64,000 nucleotides of DNA from Rhodopseudomonas palustris (GCF_003591005.1 NZ_QYYD01000008.1:141230-205229), one strand, 5' to 3'. Counted from the first letter of the stretch, positions 8,864 through 17,446 are shown. Numbers and translations are program-made. Notes: generated by a model from the sequence alone, not told the origin.

Positions 8864-10312
8864 TCACACGCTTTTACGGCTATCCTGCGCGTCCGCCGGC
8901 TTGCCTGATCTCGTCAGCCGCAGCGCGGGGTCGCGGACGATGGTGACGGTGCAGTTGGCCTCGCTCGCGACCTTCGCGGAGACGCTGCCACCGAGGGTGC
9001 GCAGCATTGAGTTGCGGCGGGCGCCGATCAGGATGTGATCGACCCGGCTCGCTTGCGCGAACTCCAGGATCGCCGAGGCCGGATCGACCGCCTCGAGCAC
9101 ATGCGCGGTCAGGCGATCCTCGGACAGCTTGAGCGGCTCGGCCCAGTGCCGCAGCGCCACCAGCCGGTCCACGTGTTTGTTGTGGCCGTGTTCGTCGAGC
9201 GTGCGGTCGATCGTCATCCGCCCGAGCTTCAGCACGTTGAGACAGGCGAGCCGCGCCGACGGCAGGGTCGCGAGAATGCGGCCTGCGGTGATCCGCAATT
9301 CATCGTTGAGGGCCGCAGAGCCTTCGGAAATGTCGATCGCCACCGCGACGATCGGCGCCGAGGCGAGATGCGCGGCGAGCGTCTCGCGGCGCGGCCGCGT
9401 CAACTCCTTGTTGAAGCGGCGGCGCAGCACGGTGCGCAGCGGATCACGCTTCAGCTTCTCCGACCGCGTGGTGAGCTTGACTGCGCCGGGATGCGTGAGA
9501 TCGAACACCAGTTGCGCCGCCGTCGGGTAGCGCCACTGCGGCTGAATCTCCAGGCAGCGCAGCACGACTTCCTGCAGCCACGGCGGATAGTCCGGCCGCA
9601 ATTTGCGCGGCGGCACCGGATCGCGCCACAACCGCCGGCGCATGCCGTACATCGTTTCGGTTTCGCCGAACGGGCGGGTGCCGGTGGTGAAGAAGTAGAG
9701 CAGCACGCCGAGCGCAAACAGGTCGCTGCGCGGATCGTTGCGCACGCCAAGCAGGCGCTCCGGCGCCATGTAGGGCGCGGTGCCGAACGGCAGCCGGAAT
9801 TCCTCCTGCATCAGATCAGGCAGTTGATCGCTGCAGGCGAGGCCCATGTCGAGCATCACCGCCTCGCCGCTCGGGCGAAACATGATGTTGCTCGGCTTGA
9901 TATCGTGATGGATGACGTGCTGGCGATGCAAGTCGGCCACTGCCACGGCGACCTTGGCGGCGATCGCGACCGCTTCGTCATAAGGTAGCGGCAGATCCGG
10001 CAGCCGCGCCAGCAGCGGCTCACCGGCAATCCGCTCCATCACGATATAGGGGTGCCTGGAGAAATCGGACAGCGCCACGAACTGCGGCACGTGCGGCCCG
10101 GAAAGCCGCGGCATCAGCATCTGCTCCATCTCGAAGCTGACGATCGCGGCCGGGTCCTCGCCCTCGCCGGTGCGCGGGATCTTCATCACCATCGGCATCG
10201 GATTGTCGTTGCGATGGACGGCGAACAGCGACGCCATGCCGCCGCGATGCAACGCGCCCTCGATGACGTAGCCGTCGACGCTGCTGCCGGGCTCGAACGA
10301 AGGCGCATCCAT
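8864..10312 (-). CDS. Serine/threonine protein kinase fused to a universal stress protein domain
   Basis: A 482-residue fusion. The N-terminal Hanks-type kinase (about 12-275) has the beta-3 lysine in MVMKIPR, catalytic loop HHDIKPSN, a DMG in place of DFG, APYMAPERL and SDLFALGVLLY. The C-terminal part (about 325-465) is UspA-like (VAVAIDISEGS..., then IGARRNSMLRTLGGSVSAKVASEANCTVTIV), ending in the nucleotide-binding signature of Usp proteins. No membrane segment is seen, so it is likely a soluble stress-signalling kinase. The phosphoesterase gene upstream ends 5 bases before this start, so they form an operon, possibly a kinase/phosphatase pair. FixK-type boxes lie upstream of that operon. 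Confidence 0.9.
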   Translation of the reverse strand: MDAPSFEPGSSVDGYVIEGALHRGGMASLFAVHRNDNPMPMVMKIPRTGEGEDPAAIVSFEMEQMLMPRLSGPHVPQFVALSDFSRHPYIVMERIAGEPLLARLPDLPLPYDEAVAIAAKVAVAVADLHRQHVIHHDIKPSNIMFRPSGEAVMLDMGLACSDQLPDLMQEEFRLPFGTAPYMAPERLLGVRNDPRSDLFALGVLLYFFTTGTRPFGETETMYGMRRRLWRDPVPPRKLRPDYPPWLQEVVLRCLEIQPQWRYPTAAQLVFDLTHPGAVKLTTRSEKLKRDPLRTVLRRRFNKELTRPRRETLAAHLASAPIVAVAIDISEGSAALNDELRITAGRILATLPSARLACLNVLKLGRMTIDRTLDEHGHNKHVDRLVALRHWAEPLKLSEDRLTAHVLEAVDPASAILEFAQASRVDHILIGARRNSMLRTLGGSVSAKVASEANCTVTIVRDPALRLTRSGKPADAQDSRKSV

Positions 10313-10317
10313 GGCGA

Positions 10318-11064
10318 TCAGCGTCCCACGAGCAGCCGCTCGGCGAGCCAGACCGGCAGGCCGTTGTCGCGGATCCGCCGCGCTGCGCCCTCGACGTCAT
10401 AGGGCACGCGGCAATAGGTGAGTTCGTGCTTGGCGGTGTCGTACAGCGCGTAAGCCGCTGCAGGGTTGCCGTCGCGCGGCTGCCCGACCGAGCCGAGCAC
10501 GGCGAGCCATTGCCGGCCGGGCAGCAGATGCACCGGTACGTCGCTGGTCGGCACGAAGGTGGTCATCTTGCCGGTGACCGACAGCGAATACAGCGCAGGC
10601 TTGTGCACGTGGCCGCAGAACGTCACATGCGCCGCGACCGATTGCATGCTGCGCGACGCAATCGAGGTGTCGGTGACGTAGATCCAGCCCTCCGGCCGCG
10701 TTGCTTCGGAGTGGACGAACAGCAGATTGCCGTCCTCCTGCTTCATCGGCAGATCGGCGAGAAACCGGCGCTGCGTCACGTCGAGCTGGCCGCGCGTCCA
10801 CTCGATCGCCGCTTCCGCCTCGGCGTTCATCTGCACCTTCGGATTGCCGATCGCACTGTCGTGATTGCCCAGGATCGCCAGCGCGCCGTCTCCGACCAAT
10901 TCGATCACCGCGCCCACGACCCAGTCGGGATCGGCGCCGTAGCCGACATAATCACCAAGCAGCACGAATTTCTCCGCGCCCTGCTCCCGCGCCTGAGTCA
11001 GGCACGCCGTGAAGGCCTGCCGGTTGGCGTGAATGTCGGCGAAAAGCGCAAGCAGCAAGTCCAC
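10318..11064 (-). CDS. Calcineurin-like metallophosphoesterase
   Basis: A 248-residue YfcE/Icc-type phosphoesterase: DIHAN (DxH), GDYVGYGADP (GDxxxxG), GNHDS (GNHD) and GHVHKP (GHxH), the dinuclear metal ligands in order. The frame opens with GTG at 11064. A GGAGG lies so close that a TTG at 11058 (starting LLLALFADIH) may be the real start. It is first gene of an operon with the kinase-Usp gene and could oppose it as phosphoprotein phosphatase, although activity on a nucleotide is equally possible. It is divergent from the four-cysteine protein at 11282, sharing a region with two FixK-type boxes. Confidence 0.88.
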   Translation of the reverse strand: MDLLLALFADIHANRQAFTACLTQAREQGAEKFVLLGDYVGYGADPDWVVGAVIELVGDGALAILGNHDSAIGNPKVQMNAEAEAAIEWTRGQLDVTQRRFLADLPMKQEDGNLLFVHSEATRPEGWIYVTDTSIASRSMQSVAAHVTFCGHVHKPALYSLSVTGKMTTFVPTSDVPVHLLPGRQWLAVLGSVGQPRDGNPAAAYALYDTAKHELTYCRVPYDVEGAARRIRDNGLPVWLAERLLVGR

Positions 11065-11184
11065 CTCCCAATGTCTGATCCGCTTTGCGAGCGGCTGTCT
11101 TTTGGCAGCGCGAGAGCCGAGCTCTCACCCGCGTCGGGATGCGATCAATGCGGGCCGAAGCCGTTCGAACACAACCAGCTGTCT

Positions 11185-11198
11185 TTGATCCAACGCAA
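11185..11198. promoter_or_regulatory. FixK2-type box (TTGATCCAACGCAA)
   Basis: Matches the asymmetric TTGAT-N4-CGCAA form known for Bradyrhizobium FixK2 targets. It is centred about 90 bases before the 11282 gene and about 127 bases before the phosphoesterase start on the other strand. Confidence 0.6.
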
Positions 11199-11212
11199 CC
11201 CGGCCGTGCTCC

Positions 11213-11226
11213 TTGATCTGGCGCAA
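11213..11226. promoter_or_regulatory. FixK2-type box (TTGATCTGGCGCAA)
   Basis: A second asymmetric FixK2-like site, 14 bases after the first, centred about 62 bases before the 11282 start codon. Paired sites could serve the two divergent operons separately. Confidence 0.65.
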
Positions 11227-11281
11227 TGGGATGCAGAACCTCGCTGAGTATATCAGCAAACCAGTCGCGTTGGAGGCACCC

Positions 11282-11713
11282 ATGACTGCATCCGGCCATC
11301 CGAAGCACAACAACGCGCCCGTCATCGATGCCGTCGCCGCTGTCGTCGAACAGTGGGAAGAAATCACCGCCAGTCCGGCTGAACTCGAAGCGTTCGGACG
11401 CGCGATGGCCAATATGGTGAAGGATCTCGGGCTGTCACCCGCCGAAGTGCGCGCGCTCGCCACCAAGGGCAGCAGCGCCAAGGAACTACCCTGCCTGCTC
11501 GACGCGCTTCGCATCAGCATCCGCGCGCTCGCCGAGAAGGAGCCGATGCTGCTCAACGATCTGCGGCGCACCTGCGCGATGTGCAGCCATAAGCAGGAGT
11601 GCGACGCGGACATCGCCGCAGGCACGCTGGTGCCGGCCTACCAAAACTATTGCCTGAACGTCGATGCGATCGACGCGCTTCAACACGACAGCAACTTCAC
11701 CGCGGAAACTTGA
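11282..11713 (+). CDS. Four-cysteine DUF6455-like protein
   Basis: A 143-residue soluble protein. An alpha-helical N-terminal half is followed by a cysteine motif C98-x2-C101-x5-C107 and a further Cys at 124 (CAMCSHKQEC then NYC), with C71 outside it. This pattern resembles DUF6455 proteins, whose role is unknown; metal or Fe-S binding is plausible. The ATG at 11282 has GGAGG with 5-base spacing, better than the upstream frame start at 11213. Two FixK2-type boxes precede it and bchE follows, so it is expected to be made at low oxygen. Possibly co-regulated with tetrapyrrole synthesis. Confidence 0.8.
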   Translation: MTASGHPKHNNAPVIDAVAAVVEQWEEITASPAELEAFGRAMANMVKDLGLSPAEVRALATKGSSAKELPCLLDALRISIRALAEKEPMLLNDLRRTCAMCSHKQECDADIAAGTLVPAYQNYCLNVDAIDALQHDSNFTAET

Positions 11714-11778
11714 CCGCTCGCAAGAGCGCGCGACTGCAAAAGTTGATGACCCGATCAACTACCAAAGCACCGTTTTGT

Positions 11779-11792
11779 TTGATCTGCGTCAA
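11779..11792. promoter_or_regulatory. FixK/FNR-type box upstream of bchE (TTGATCTGCGTCAA)
   Basis: A TTGAT-N4-GTCAA site centred about 56 bases before the bchE start codon. If it acts at -41.5, transcription would start near 11827, inside the TGACA/TGTCA half-site array described next. Confidence 0.75.
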
Positions 11793-11799
11793 TAATCAT

Positions 11800-11847
11800 T
11801 GACACTTCGTGTGTCATCACTTCTTGACAATCACGGGAGAAATGTCA
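11800..11847. promoter_or_regulatory. Alternating TGACA/TGTCA half-sites including a PpsR/CrtJ-type site
   Basis: Half-sites are TGACA 11800, TGTCA 11812, TGACA 11825 and TGTCA 11843 (overlapping the start codon). The pair at 11812-11829 reads TGTCATCACTTCTTGACA, a full TGT-N12-ACA match to the PpsR/CrtJ consensus. TGACAC-N5-GTGTCA at 11800-11816 is a perfect palindrome. Binding here would cover the predicted transcription start and ribosome-binding site, consistent with aerobic repression of bchE. Confidence 0.6.
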
Positions 11848-13542
11848 GTGCGCATCCTTCTCATTCACCCGAATTATCATTCCGGTGGCGCCGAAATCGC
11901 CGGCCACTGGCCGCCGGCCTGGGCGCCTTATCTGGCGGGCGCGCTGAAAGCCAACGGCTTCACCGACCTCAAATTCATCGACGCGATGACCGAGGACACC
12001 TCGGACGAGAAGCTCGCGAAGATCATTGCCGACTACCAACCCGACATGGTCGGTACCACATCGATCACGCCGTCGATCTACAAAGCCGAAGAGGCTCTGA
12101 AGATCGCCAAGCAGGTCAACCCGAAGATCGTTACCGTGCTCGGCGGCGTCCATGCTACCTTCATGTATCAGCAGGTGCTGAGCGAAGCGCCCTGGGTCGA
12201 CGTCATCGTGCGCGGCGAAGGTGAAGAGATCGTGGTCGATCTCGCCCGCGCGATCGCCTCGGGCCAGTGGCCGGAAAACCGCGCCAGCATCAAGGGCCTC
12301 GCCTACACCGAAGGCATGAACGGCGAGAGCAAGATCGTCGCGACGCCGGCGGCGCCGACCGTCAAGGACCTCGACGCCATCAGCCCTGACTGGAGCGTGC
12401 TCGACTGGTCGCTGTACAAATACATCCCGATGAACACCCGCGTCGCGATTCCCAATATGGCGCGCGGCTGCCCGTTCACCTGCTCGTTCTGCTCGCAGTG
12501 GAAATTCTGGCGCGACTACCGCGTCCGCGACCCGAAGAAGGTGGTCGACGAAATCCAGGAGCTGGTCGAGAAATACCAGGTCGGCTTCTTCATCCTGGCC
12601 GACGAAGAGCCCACCATCAACCGCAAGAAGTTCATTCAGTTCTGCGAAGAGCTGATCGCGCGCGGCCTGAACAAGAAGGTGCAGTGGGGCATCAACACCC
12701 GTGTCACCGACATTTTGCGCGACGAACAGTTGCTCAAATTCTACAACGAAGCCGGCCTGATGCACGTCTCGCTCGGCACCGAGGCCGCGGCGCAGCTCAA
12801 GCTCGACCTGTTCAACAAGGAAACCAAGATCTCCGACAACAAGAAGGCGATCCGCCTCTTGCGCGAAGCCGGTATCGTGGTCGAAGCCCAGTTCATCGTC
12901 GGCCTCGATTCCGAGACGCCGGAGACGCTGGAAGAAACCTACCGCATGGCGATGGACTGGAAGCCGGACCTCGCCAACTGGTCAATGTACACGCCGTGGC
13001 CGTTCACGCCGCTGTTCAAGGAACTCAGCGACAAGGTCGAGGTGTTCGACTTCGCCAAGTACAATTTCGTCACGCCGATCGTGAAGCCGGCGGCGATGGA
13101 GCGCGGCGAGCTGCTCGACCGGGTGATGAACAACTATCGCCGCTTCTACATGTACAAGGCGTTCTTCTCCTATCCCTGGTCGGGCACCGGGCGCCGGCGG
13201 CGCTATCTGCTCGGCTGCCTGAAAGCGTTCCTCAAGGCCGGCTTCGAACGCAAGTTCTACGATCTCGGCCGCGTCGGCTATTGGGGGCCGCAGTCTAAGA
13301 AGAAGGTCGACTTCCATTTCGACGAGACCCGCAAGATCTCGCACGCCCAGATGGCCGATTGGGAAGCCAATGCCGACCGCTCGCGTAAGGCGGCGGCATC
13401 GCAAATGGCGATCGTCTCGGCCTGTGGCGGCGGCACCGAGCAGATGGAAGAGAGCGAAGCCGATGCCAAGGCCGCGCTCGCCAAATCCGTAACCAGCCGC
13501 ATGGCGGACACCCATGACGCAGGTTCCGTCACACGCCACTGA
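11842..13542 (+). CDS. bchE: Anaerobic Mg-protoporphyrin IX monomethyl ester cyclase
   Basis: A 566-residue B12-binding radical SAM enzyme that forms the isocyclic E ring of bacteriochlorophyll without oxygen. The N-terminal cobalamin-binding region opens [18 protein letters not shown], a BchE hallmark, with GGVHATF near 101. The SAM 4Fe-4S motif is C210-x3-C214-x2-C217 ([11 protein letters not shown]). Length fits BchE (~575). The ATG at 11842 follows GGGAGA. The FixK-type box and the PpsR-type site upstream argue for low-oxygen induction plus redox repression. It is first gene of bchE-bchJ-hemN, overlapping bchJ by 29 bases. Confidence 0.95.
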   Translation: MSVRILLIHPNYHSGGAEIAGHWPPAWAPYLAGALKANGFTDLKFIDAMTEDTSDEKLAKIIADYQPDMVGTTSITPSIYKAEEALKIAKQVNPKIVTVLGGVHATFMYQQVLSEAPWVDVIVRGEGEEIVVDLARAIASGQWPENRASIKGLAYTEGMNGESKIVATPAAPTVKDLDAISPDWSVLDWSLYKYIPMNTRVAIPNMARGCPFTCSFCSQWKFWRDYRVRDPKKVVDEIQELVEKYQVGFFILADEEPTINRKKFIQFCEELIARGLNKKVQWGINTRVTDILRDEQLLKFYNEAGLMHVSLGTEAAAQLKLDLFNKETKISDNKKAIRLLREAGIVVEAQFIVGLDSETPETLEETYRMAMDWKPDLANWSMYTPWPFTPLFKELSDKVEVFDFAKYNFVTPIVKPAAMERGELLDRVMNNYRRFYMYKAFFSYPWSGTGRRRRYLLGCLKAFLKAGFERKFYDLGRVGYWGPQSKKKVDFHFDETRKISHAQMADWEANADRSRKAAASQMAIVSACGGGTEQMEESEADAKAALAKSVTSRMADTHDAGSVTRH

Positions 13543-14221
13543 CAGCGGGATGCCGGCGGTGTCCGAGATCGGACCCAACGCCGTCATCCAACTGATCCAC
13601 GCGCTCGACGCGGCCGGCCTCGAACCGGCCGCCGCCGACATATTCTCGGAAGCGGCGGCCAGCGACTGGCTTGCACATCCGCCGAGCGCGATGGTCGACG
13701 AGCGCCCGGTGGCCGCCATCCACCGGGCCGTGCGCAAGGTGCTGCCGCCGCTCCAAGCGGCTGCGATCCTGGCCGACGCCGGGCTGCGCACCGGCGACTA
13801 CATCCTGGCCAACCGCATCCCCAAGCTGGCGCAGGCCGTGCTGAAGGTCATGCCCGCTTCGCTGGCCGCCAAGATGCTGACCAAGGCGATCACCGCCCAC
13901 GCCTGGACCTTCGCGGGGTCGGGCCAGTTCTCCGCCAAGGCCGGTAAAACCGTCACGTTCGAGATCGCCCACAACCCGCTGTGCGCCGGCGAACACGCCG
14001 ACCACCAGGTCTGTGTCTGGCACGCCTCCGTATTTCAACGGCTGTTTCAGGCGCTGGTATCGCCCTATACCCGGGTGACGGAAACCACTTGCGGAGCGCG
14101 CGGCGACGATTGCTGCCGCTTCGTGGCGGACTGGACCACGATACCGGATGCCGCAAACATCTACGCCAGCCGCCGATCAGCGCCGATCGCCGGCCCTTCC
14201 GAAACCATTTCCGCGCGTTGA
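13514..14221 (+). CDS. bchJ: Bacteriochlorophyll biosynthesis V4R-domain protein BchJ
   Basis: A 235-residue protein matching BchJ. The C-terminal half is a V4R (4-vinyl reductase) domain: [30 protein letters not shown] and [15 protein letters not shown], with conserved Cys/His residues suited to ligand or metal binding. BchJ was first called a 4-vinyl reductase, but later work in the family points to a carrier or accessory role for Mg-porphyrin intermediates. The frame overlaps the bchE 3' end by 29 bases. An internal ATG at 13550 after an AGCGGG is an alternative start just beyond the bchE stop. Confidence 0.88.
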   Translation: MTQVPSHATDSGMPAVSEIGPNAVIQLIHALDAAGLEPAAADIFSEAAASDWLAHPPSAMVDERPVAAIHRAVRKVLPPLQAAAILADAGLRTGDYILANRIPKLAQAVLKVMPASLAAKMLTKAITAHAWTFAGSGQFSAKAGKTVTFEIAHNPLCAGEHADHQVCVWHASVFQRLFQALVSPYTRVTETTCGARGDDCCRFVADWTTIPDAANIYASRRSAPIAGPSETISAR

Positions 14222-14247
14222 TCCGCGGGCGATGTGAGAGACCAGCA

Positions 14248-15597
14248 ATGTCGTCTGCCCTCGACAAATACGCCAAGAGCTCCGTACCAAGGTACACCAG
14301 CTACCCCACGGCACCGCATTTCGCCAAGGAGTTCCCGGAAGCGGTGTATCGCGGCTGGCTAGCTCAGCTCGACACCGACGAGCCGATTTCGCTGTATCTG
14401 CACGTGCCGTTCTGCAAGCAGATGTGCTGGTACTGCGGCTGCAACATGAAGCTGGCCTCGAAATACGGTCCGGTCGCCGACTACGTCGAAAGCCTGATCG
14501 ACGAGATCGACCTGGTGGCGGACGCGATGCCCGGCACCATGCCGGTACGTCATCTGCATTTTGGCGGCGGCACGCCGACGGTGATCTCTCCGGAAGACCT
14601 CGGCGCGATCATGACGCTGCTACGCGAACGCTTCGAGTTCGTGCCCGACGCCGAACTGGCGATCGAGAGCGACCCGCGCACGCTGAGCGACGAGATGGTA
14701 ACAACCATCGGCGAACTCGGCTTCACCCGCGCCAGCTTTGGTGTGCAGGAGTTCGACCCCAAGGTTCAGGCTGCGATCAACCGCATCCAGCCGCCCGACA
14801 TGGTGGCGCGCGCGATGGATCGCTTCAAGGCGGCCGGCGTGTCGAAGATCAACTTCGACCTGATCTATGGCCTGCCCTATCAGACCGCGGAAGATCTGCA
14901 ACGTACCGTCGAGCAATGCGTCGAGATGCGGCCCGACCGCGTCGCGCTGTTCGGCTACGCCCACGTGCCGTGGGTCGCCAAGAACCAGCGGATGATCCCC
15001 GACGATTCGCTGCCGAAGTCGGAGCAGCGCGCCGAGCAGGCCGACGCCGCGGCGGAAGCCCTGGTCAAAGGCGGCTATGTACGGATCGGCATCGATCACT
15101 TCGCGTTGCCGGGCGACACGCTGGCGGTCGCGGCCAAGACCGGCGAACTGCACCGCAACTTCCAAGGCTACACCGCCGACGCCGCGCAGACTCTGATCGG
15201 CATCGGCGCCACCTCGATCGGCCGCACGCCGAGCGGCTACATCCAGAACATCGTCGAGACCGGCGCCTGGGCGCGCGCTGTCGCGGCCGGCAACCTGCCG
15301 GTGGCGCGGGGCCACGGCCTGACCAAGGACGACAATCTGCGCGCGCATGTGATCGAACGCATCATGTGCGACGGCAAGATCGACCTCGCCGCGGCGGGCC
15401 GCGCGTTCGGCTATGCCGACGACTGGTACGCCCCGGAGCAGGAAGCGCTCGCCGAATTGCAGCGCGACGGCGCGGTGATCTGCGATCACGGCAAGCTGAC
15501 GCTCACGGCAGACGGCGTTCGGCTGTCGCGCGTGGTCGCCTCGGTCTTCGACACCTATCTGCGCAATTCGAACGTCCGGCATTCGATCGCGGTCTGA
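14248..15597 (+). CDS. hemN: Oxygen-independent coproporphyrinogen III oxidase
   Basis: A 449-residue radical SAM enzyme that decarboxylates two propionates of coproporphyrinogen III to give protoporphyrinogen IX anaerobically. Visible are the N-terminal PRYTSYPTAPHF stretch, the cluster motif CKQMCWYCGC (CxxxCxxC plus the extra Cys typical of true HemN), GGGTPT, SFGVQEFDPKVQ and INFDLIYGLPYQ. ATG at 14248 follows GAGAGACCAGCA. It lies 26 bases after bchJ in the same operon, so one transcript supplies two O2-independent porphyrin steps. A terminator follows. Confidence 0.95.
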   Translation: MSSALDKYAKSSVPRYTSYPTAPHFAKEFPEAVYRGWLAQLDTDEPISLYLHVPFCKQMCWYCGCNMKLASKYGPVADYVESLIDEIDLVADAMPGTMPVRHLHFGGGTPTVISPEDLGAIMTLLRERFEFVPDAELAIESDPRTLSDEMVTTIGELGFTRASFGVQEFDPKVQAAINRIQPPDMVARAMDRFKAAGVSKINFDLIYGLPYQTAEDLQRTVEQCVEMRPDRVALFGYAHVPWVAKNQRMIPDDSLPKSEQRAEQADAAAEALVKGGYVRIGIDHFALPGDTLAVAAKTGELHRNFQGYTADAAQTLIGIGATSIGRTPSGYIQNIVETGAWARAVAAGNLPVARGHGLTKDDNLRAHVIERIMCDGKIDLAAAGRAFGYADDWYAPEQEALAELQRDGAVICDHGKLTLTADGVRLSRVVASVFDTYLRNSNVRHSIAV

Positions 15598-15638
15598 CCG
15601 AGATCCGATCGCGCCCACAGCTGTCGATCCTGAACTCA

Positions 15639-15670
15639 ACGCGCGCCCCCGGGTGCGCGTTTCGCTTTTG
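15639..15670 (+). terminator. Probable Rho-independent terminator after hemN
   Basis: Perfect arms ACGCGC (15639-15644) and GCGCGT (15655-15660) enclose a GC-rich loop, followed by TTCGCTTTT. Placement 41 bases after the hemN stop suits termination of bchE-bchJ-hemN. Confidence 0.6.
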
Positions 15671-15681
15671 ATGCACGTCAA
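15668..15681. promoter_or_regulatory. FixK/FNR-type box (TTGATGCACGTCAA)
   Basis: A TTGAT-N4-GTCAA site just after the hemN terminator and about 189 bases before the ATG at 15864. The distance implies a leader of roughly 150 bases if it drives that gene. Confidence 0.6.
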
Positions 15682-15863
15682 ATCGCGTCGGACGATCGGG
15701 TGCATAAGTACCGCAAGCGGTAATATATCACGGAGATGAGGTGTGACGGCGCGTCGTCTTAACGGAAAATCGCTCATGATCACGGCTACCTTGGCCCTGA
15801 TCGCAGACCGTTAAGCTCCGGCGCCTATCGCTACCTGCGCCCAGTCCAATCGAGGGATCGATC

Positions 15864-16166
15864 ATGACCCACAAACTCAAAGTCACCGAGGATATGGTCG
15901 CCAAGGCCACCGCTGCCTTCCGTGCGGCCGGTGGCAGCGACGCCGTTTGCCTGCGGGCCGCGCTCGAGGCAGCACTCGCGAACCAGACTTTTTCGGTCGG
16001 CGACGAAGTGACCGCGCATGGCAACGTGACTGGTATCATCCTTTCAATCAGCGGCGACGAAGCGCTGATCTCCTGGTCATGCCGCGGCAAGAGCGTCACC
16101 AAGCTGTCCGAGCTCGATCACATCGAGCACGCCGACTCGGTGTCGGCCGAGCATTTCGCCGCCTGA
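15864..16166 (+). CDS. Small KOW/SH3-like hypothetical protein
   Basis: A 100-residue protein. A helical N-terminus (KVTEDMVAKATAAF..., C at 50) is followed by a beta-rich C-terminal half, FSVGDEVTAHGNVTGIILSISGDEALISW, resembling a KOW or SH3-like barrel. The ATG is preceded by CGAGGGATCGATC. No specific family was recognised. The FixK-type box upstream suggests expression at low oxygen. Nucleic-acid or protein binding is possible but unproven. Confidence 0.7.
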   Translation: MTHKLKVTEDMVAKATAAFRAAGGSDAVCLRAALEAALANQTFSVGDEVTAHGNVTGIILSISGDEALISWSCRGKSVTKLSELDHIEHADSVSAEHFAA

Positions 16167-16176
16167 TATCCGCCGA

Positions 16177-16212
16177 GCGCCGGTTAGTAGGTCAATATTG
16201 ACCAGCCGGCGC
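16177..16212. promoter_or_regulatory. Nested palindrome downstream of the KOW-like gene
   Basis: A perfect 14-base palindrome GGTCAATATTGACC (16190-16203) is flanked by arms GCGCCGG and CCGGCGC. It could be a dyad operator or a transcription terminator stem; no T-run follows, which weakens the terminator reading. Confidence 0.45.
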
Positions 16213-16371
16213 CGAGCTAACCGCAAATTTCCCGATTTCAGCGGCAAACTCCACAGCTTGATAGCCGATCGCGAGCCGAGACCGGCGGTTTCAGGCCGCT
16301 TCGCTTGACAAAACCGCGTCATGGCGGCGGAATCCCGCAACTTAGGCGTGATCTGCAGCCCCAGGACGAGG

Positions 16372-17025
16372 ATGACCGGTTTTCGAAAGCTCACCACGAT
16401 ACATCTGGCGATCGCGCTCGGCGCGGCGGCGCTGCCGTCGGCCGCGGGCGCCGAGTGGTGGCCGAACCGTGCACCGGTCGACTACGAAGACTGCATCGAG
16501 AAGGGTGAGAAGACAGCCGACAGCAAGGACGCCAAGGCGGCTCTCGCGACGCAATGCGACGCCAAGTTCGCAGGCCGCCGCAAACCCGGCGGCGGCTACA
16601 CCTATTTCGATTTCATGCAGAACCGCAGCTTCGACATCGCCGGGCCGAACCCATCTGCCGAAGAACTGCGGAAGATGGACGAGCAATACACCGAATTTCT
16701 CGACCAGCGCCGCCGGACGATCATCGCGGCGGCCTTCGCGGAGCGGCAGCAGCAGATCGCGGCACTACAGGCGCAGCAGACGGTTGCGATCGCGCCGGAG
16801 ACCAAGCCACGCCCAGCGGTCGAGAAGCCCAAGCGCGTCGCCGCCACGCCGCGTCGGCGACAGGCCAGCAACAAGCCGCACGCCAGCACCAAGCACCACG
16901 CGGCCCGGCCTGCGACGTACGCCTGCGAAGGCAACCCGGTGTCCTGCGGGCTGACAGGTCTGTCGAACAGCTTCACCGCGGTGAAGAGTTCGTTGTTCGG
17001 AACGACGGCCAAGACCGGCCGTTGA
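16372..17025 (+). CDS. Exported hypothetical protein with basic C-terminal region
   Basis: A 217-residue protein. An N-terminal signal peptide (about 1-27, hydrophobic IHLAIALGAAALPSAAGA, cleavage before EWW) precedes a mature region with a helical Gln-rich segment (AERQQQIAALQAQQ) and a Lys/Arg/His/Ala-rich basic linker, then a short C-terminal CEGNPVSCGL pair of cysteines. No enzyme motifs are seen. The ATG at 16372 follows GAGG. Similar exported proteins in this bacterial group are uncharacterised. Confidence 0.7.
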   Translation: MTGFRKLTTIHLAIALGAAALPSAAGAEWWPNRAPVDYEDCIEKGEKTADSKDAKAALATQCDAKFAGRRKPGGGYTYFDFMQNRSFDIAGPNPSAEELRKMDEQYTEFLDQRRRTIIAAAFAERQQQIAALQAQQTVAIAPETKPRPAVEKPKRVAATPRRRQASNKPHASTKHHAARPATYACEGNPVSCGLTGLSNSFTAVKSSLFGTTAKTGR

Positions 17026-17050
17026 GAAGACCGGCCGTTGAGAAGACCAG
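17005..17050. repeat. Short tandem repeat over the 3' end of the exported protein gene
   Basis: The 16-base unit AAGACCGGCCGTTGAG occurs twice in tandem, then a third partial unit AAGACC(A)GCCGG. The first unit carries the TGA stop of the gene at 16372-17025, so slippage would copy the stop codon. Confidence 0.6.
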
Positions 17051-17120
17051 CCGGCGCGTCGCGTACCGGCACGCGAAGGCTTGATCGATCGCAACACTGC
17101 TGCGCGAGAAACGGTTCAGA

Positions 17121-17396
17121 TCAGCGGCCGGACCGCTGAATCACATCCATCAGTTCGGCGATCTTCTGGCGCTGATCGGTCTTGTCGCCGCTCGCAATCG
17201 CATGCTCGACGCAGTGCGCGACATGATCTTTGAGCACCTCTTCCTCCACCCGGCGCAACGCCGCGCGGACCGCGGAGATCTGGGTGACGATATCGATGCA
17301 GTAGCGGCCCTCCTCCATCATTTTGGAGATGCCGCGGACCTGCCCCTCGATCCTGCCGAGACGCTTCTGACATGCTGTCTTGATATCCGCTTTCAT
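17121..17396 (-). CDS. csoR: CsoR-family copper-sensing repressor
   Basis: A 91-residue all-helical repressor. The Cu(I) ligands of CsoR are present: C33 (in GRYCIDI), H58 and C62 (KDHVAHC), i.e. the C-H-C set that separates copper CsoR from nickel RcnR and formaldehyde FrmR. Copper binding releases the DNA. It is divergent from the copper ATPase gene with a 50-base gap holding a dyad-like operator, which argues for control of the pump and of itself. Confidence 0.9.
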   Translation of the reverse strand: MKADIKTACQKRLGRIEGQVRGISKMMEEGRYCIDIVTQISAVRAALRRVEEEVLKDHVAHCVEHAIASGDKTDQRQKIAELMDVIQRSGR

Positions 17397-17404
17397 GCAC
17401 GATA

Positions 17405-17430
17405 TATACCCCTACACCGTATAGGTTTCA
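17405..17430. promoter_or_regulatory. Putative CsoR operator in the csoR/copA divergent region
   Basis: TATACCCCTAC and GTATAGGT form an imperfect inverted repeat between csoR and copA. G/C runs flanked by TAT/ATA are usual in CsoR operators. The assignment rests on position and symmetry. Confidence 0.45.
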
Positions 17431-17446
17431 AGTCTGGAGTGATCCC

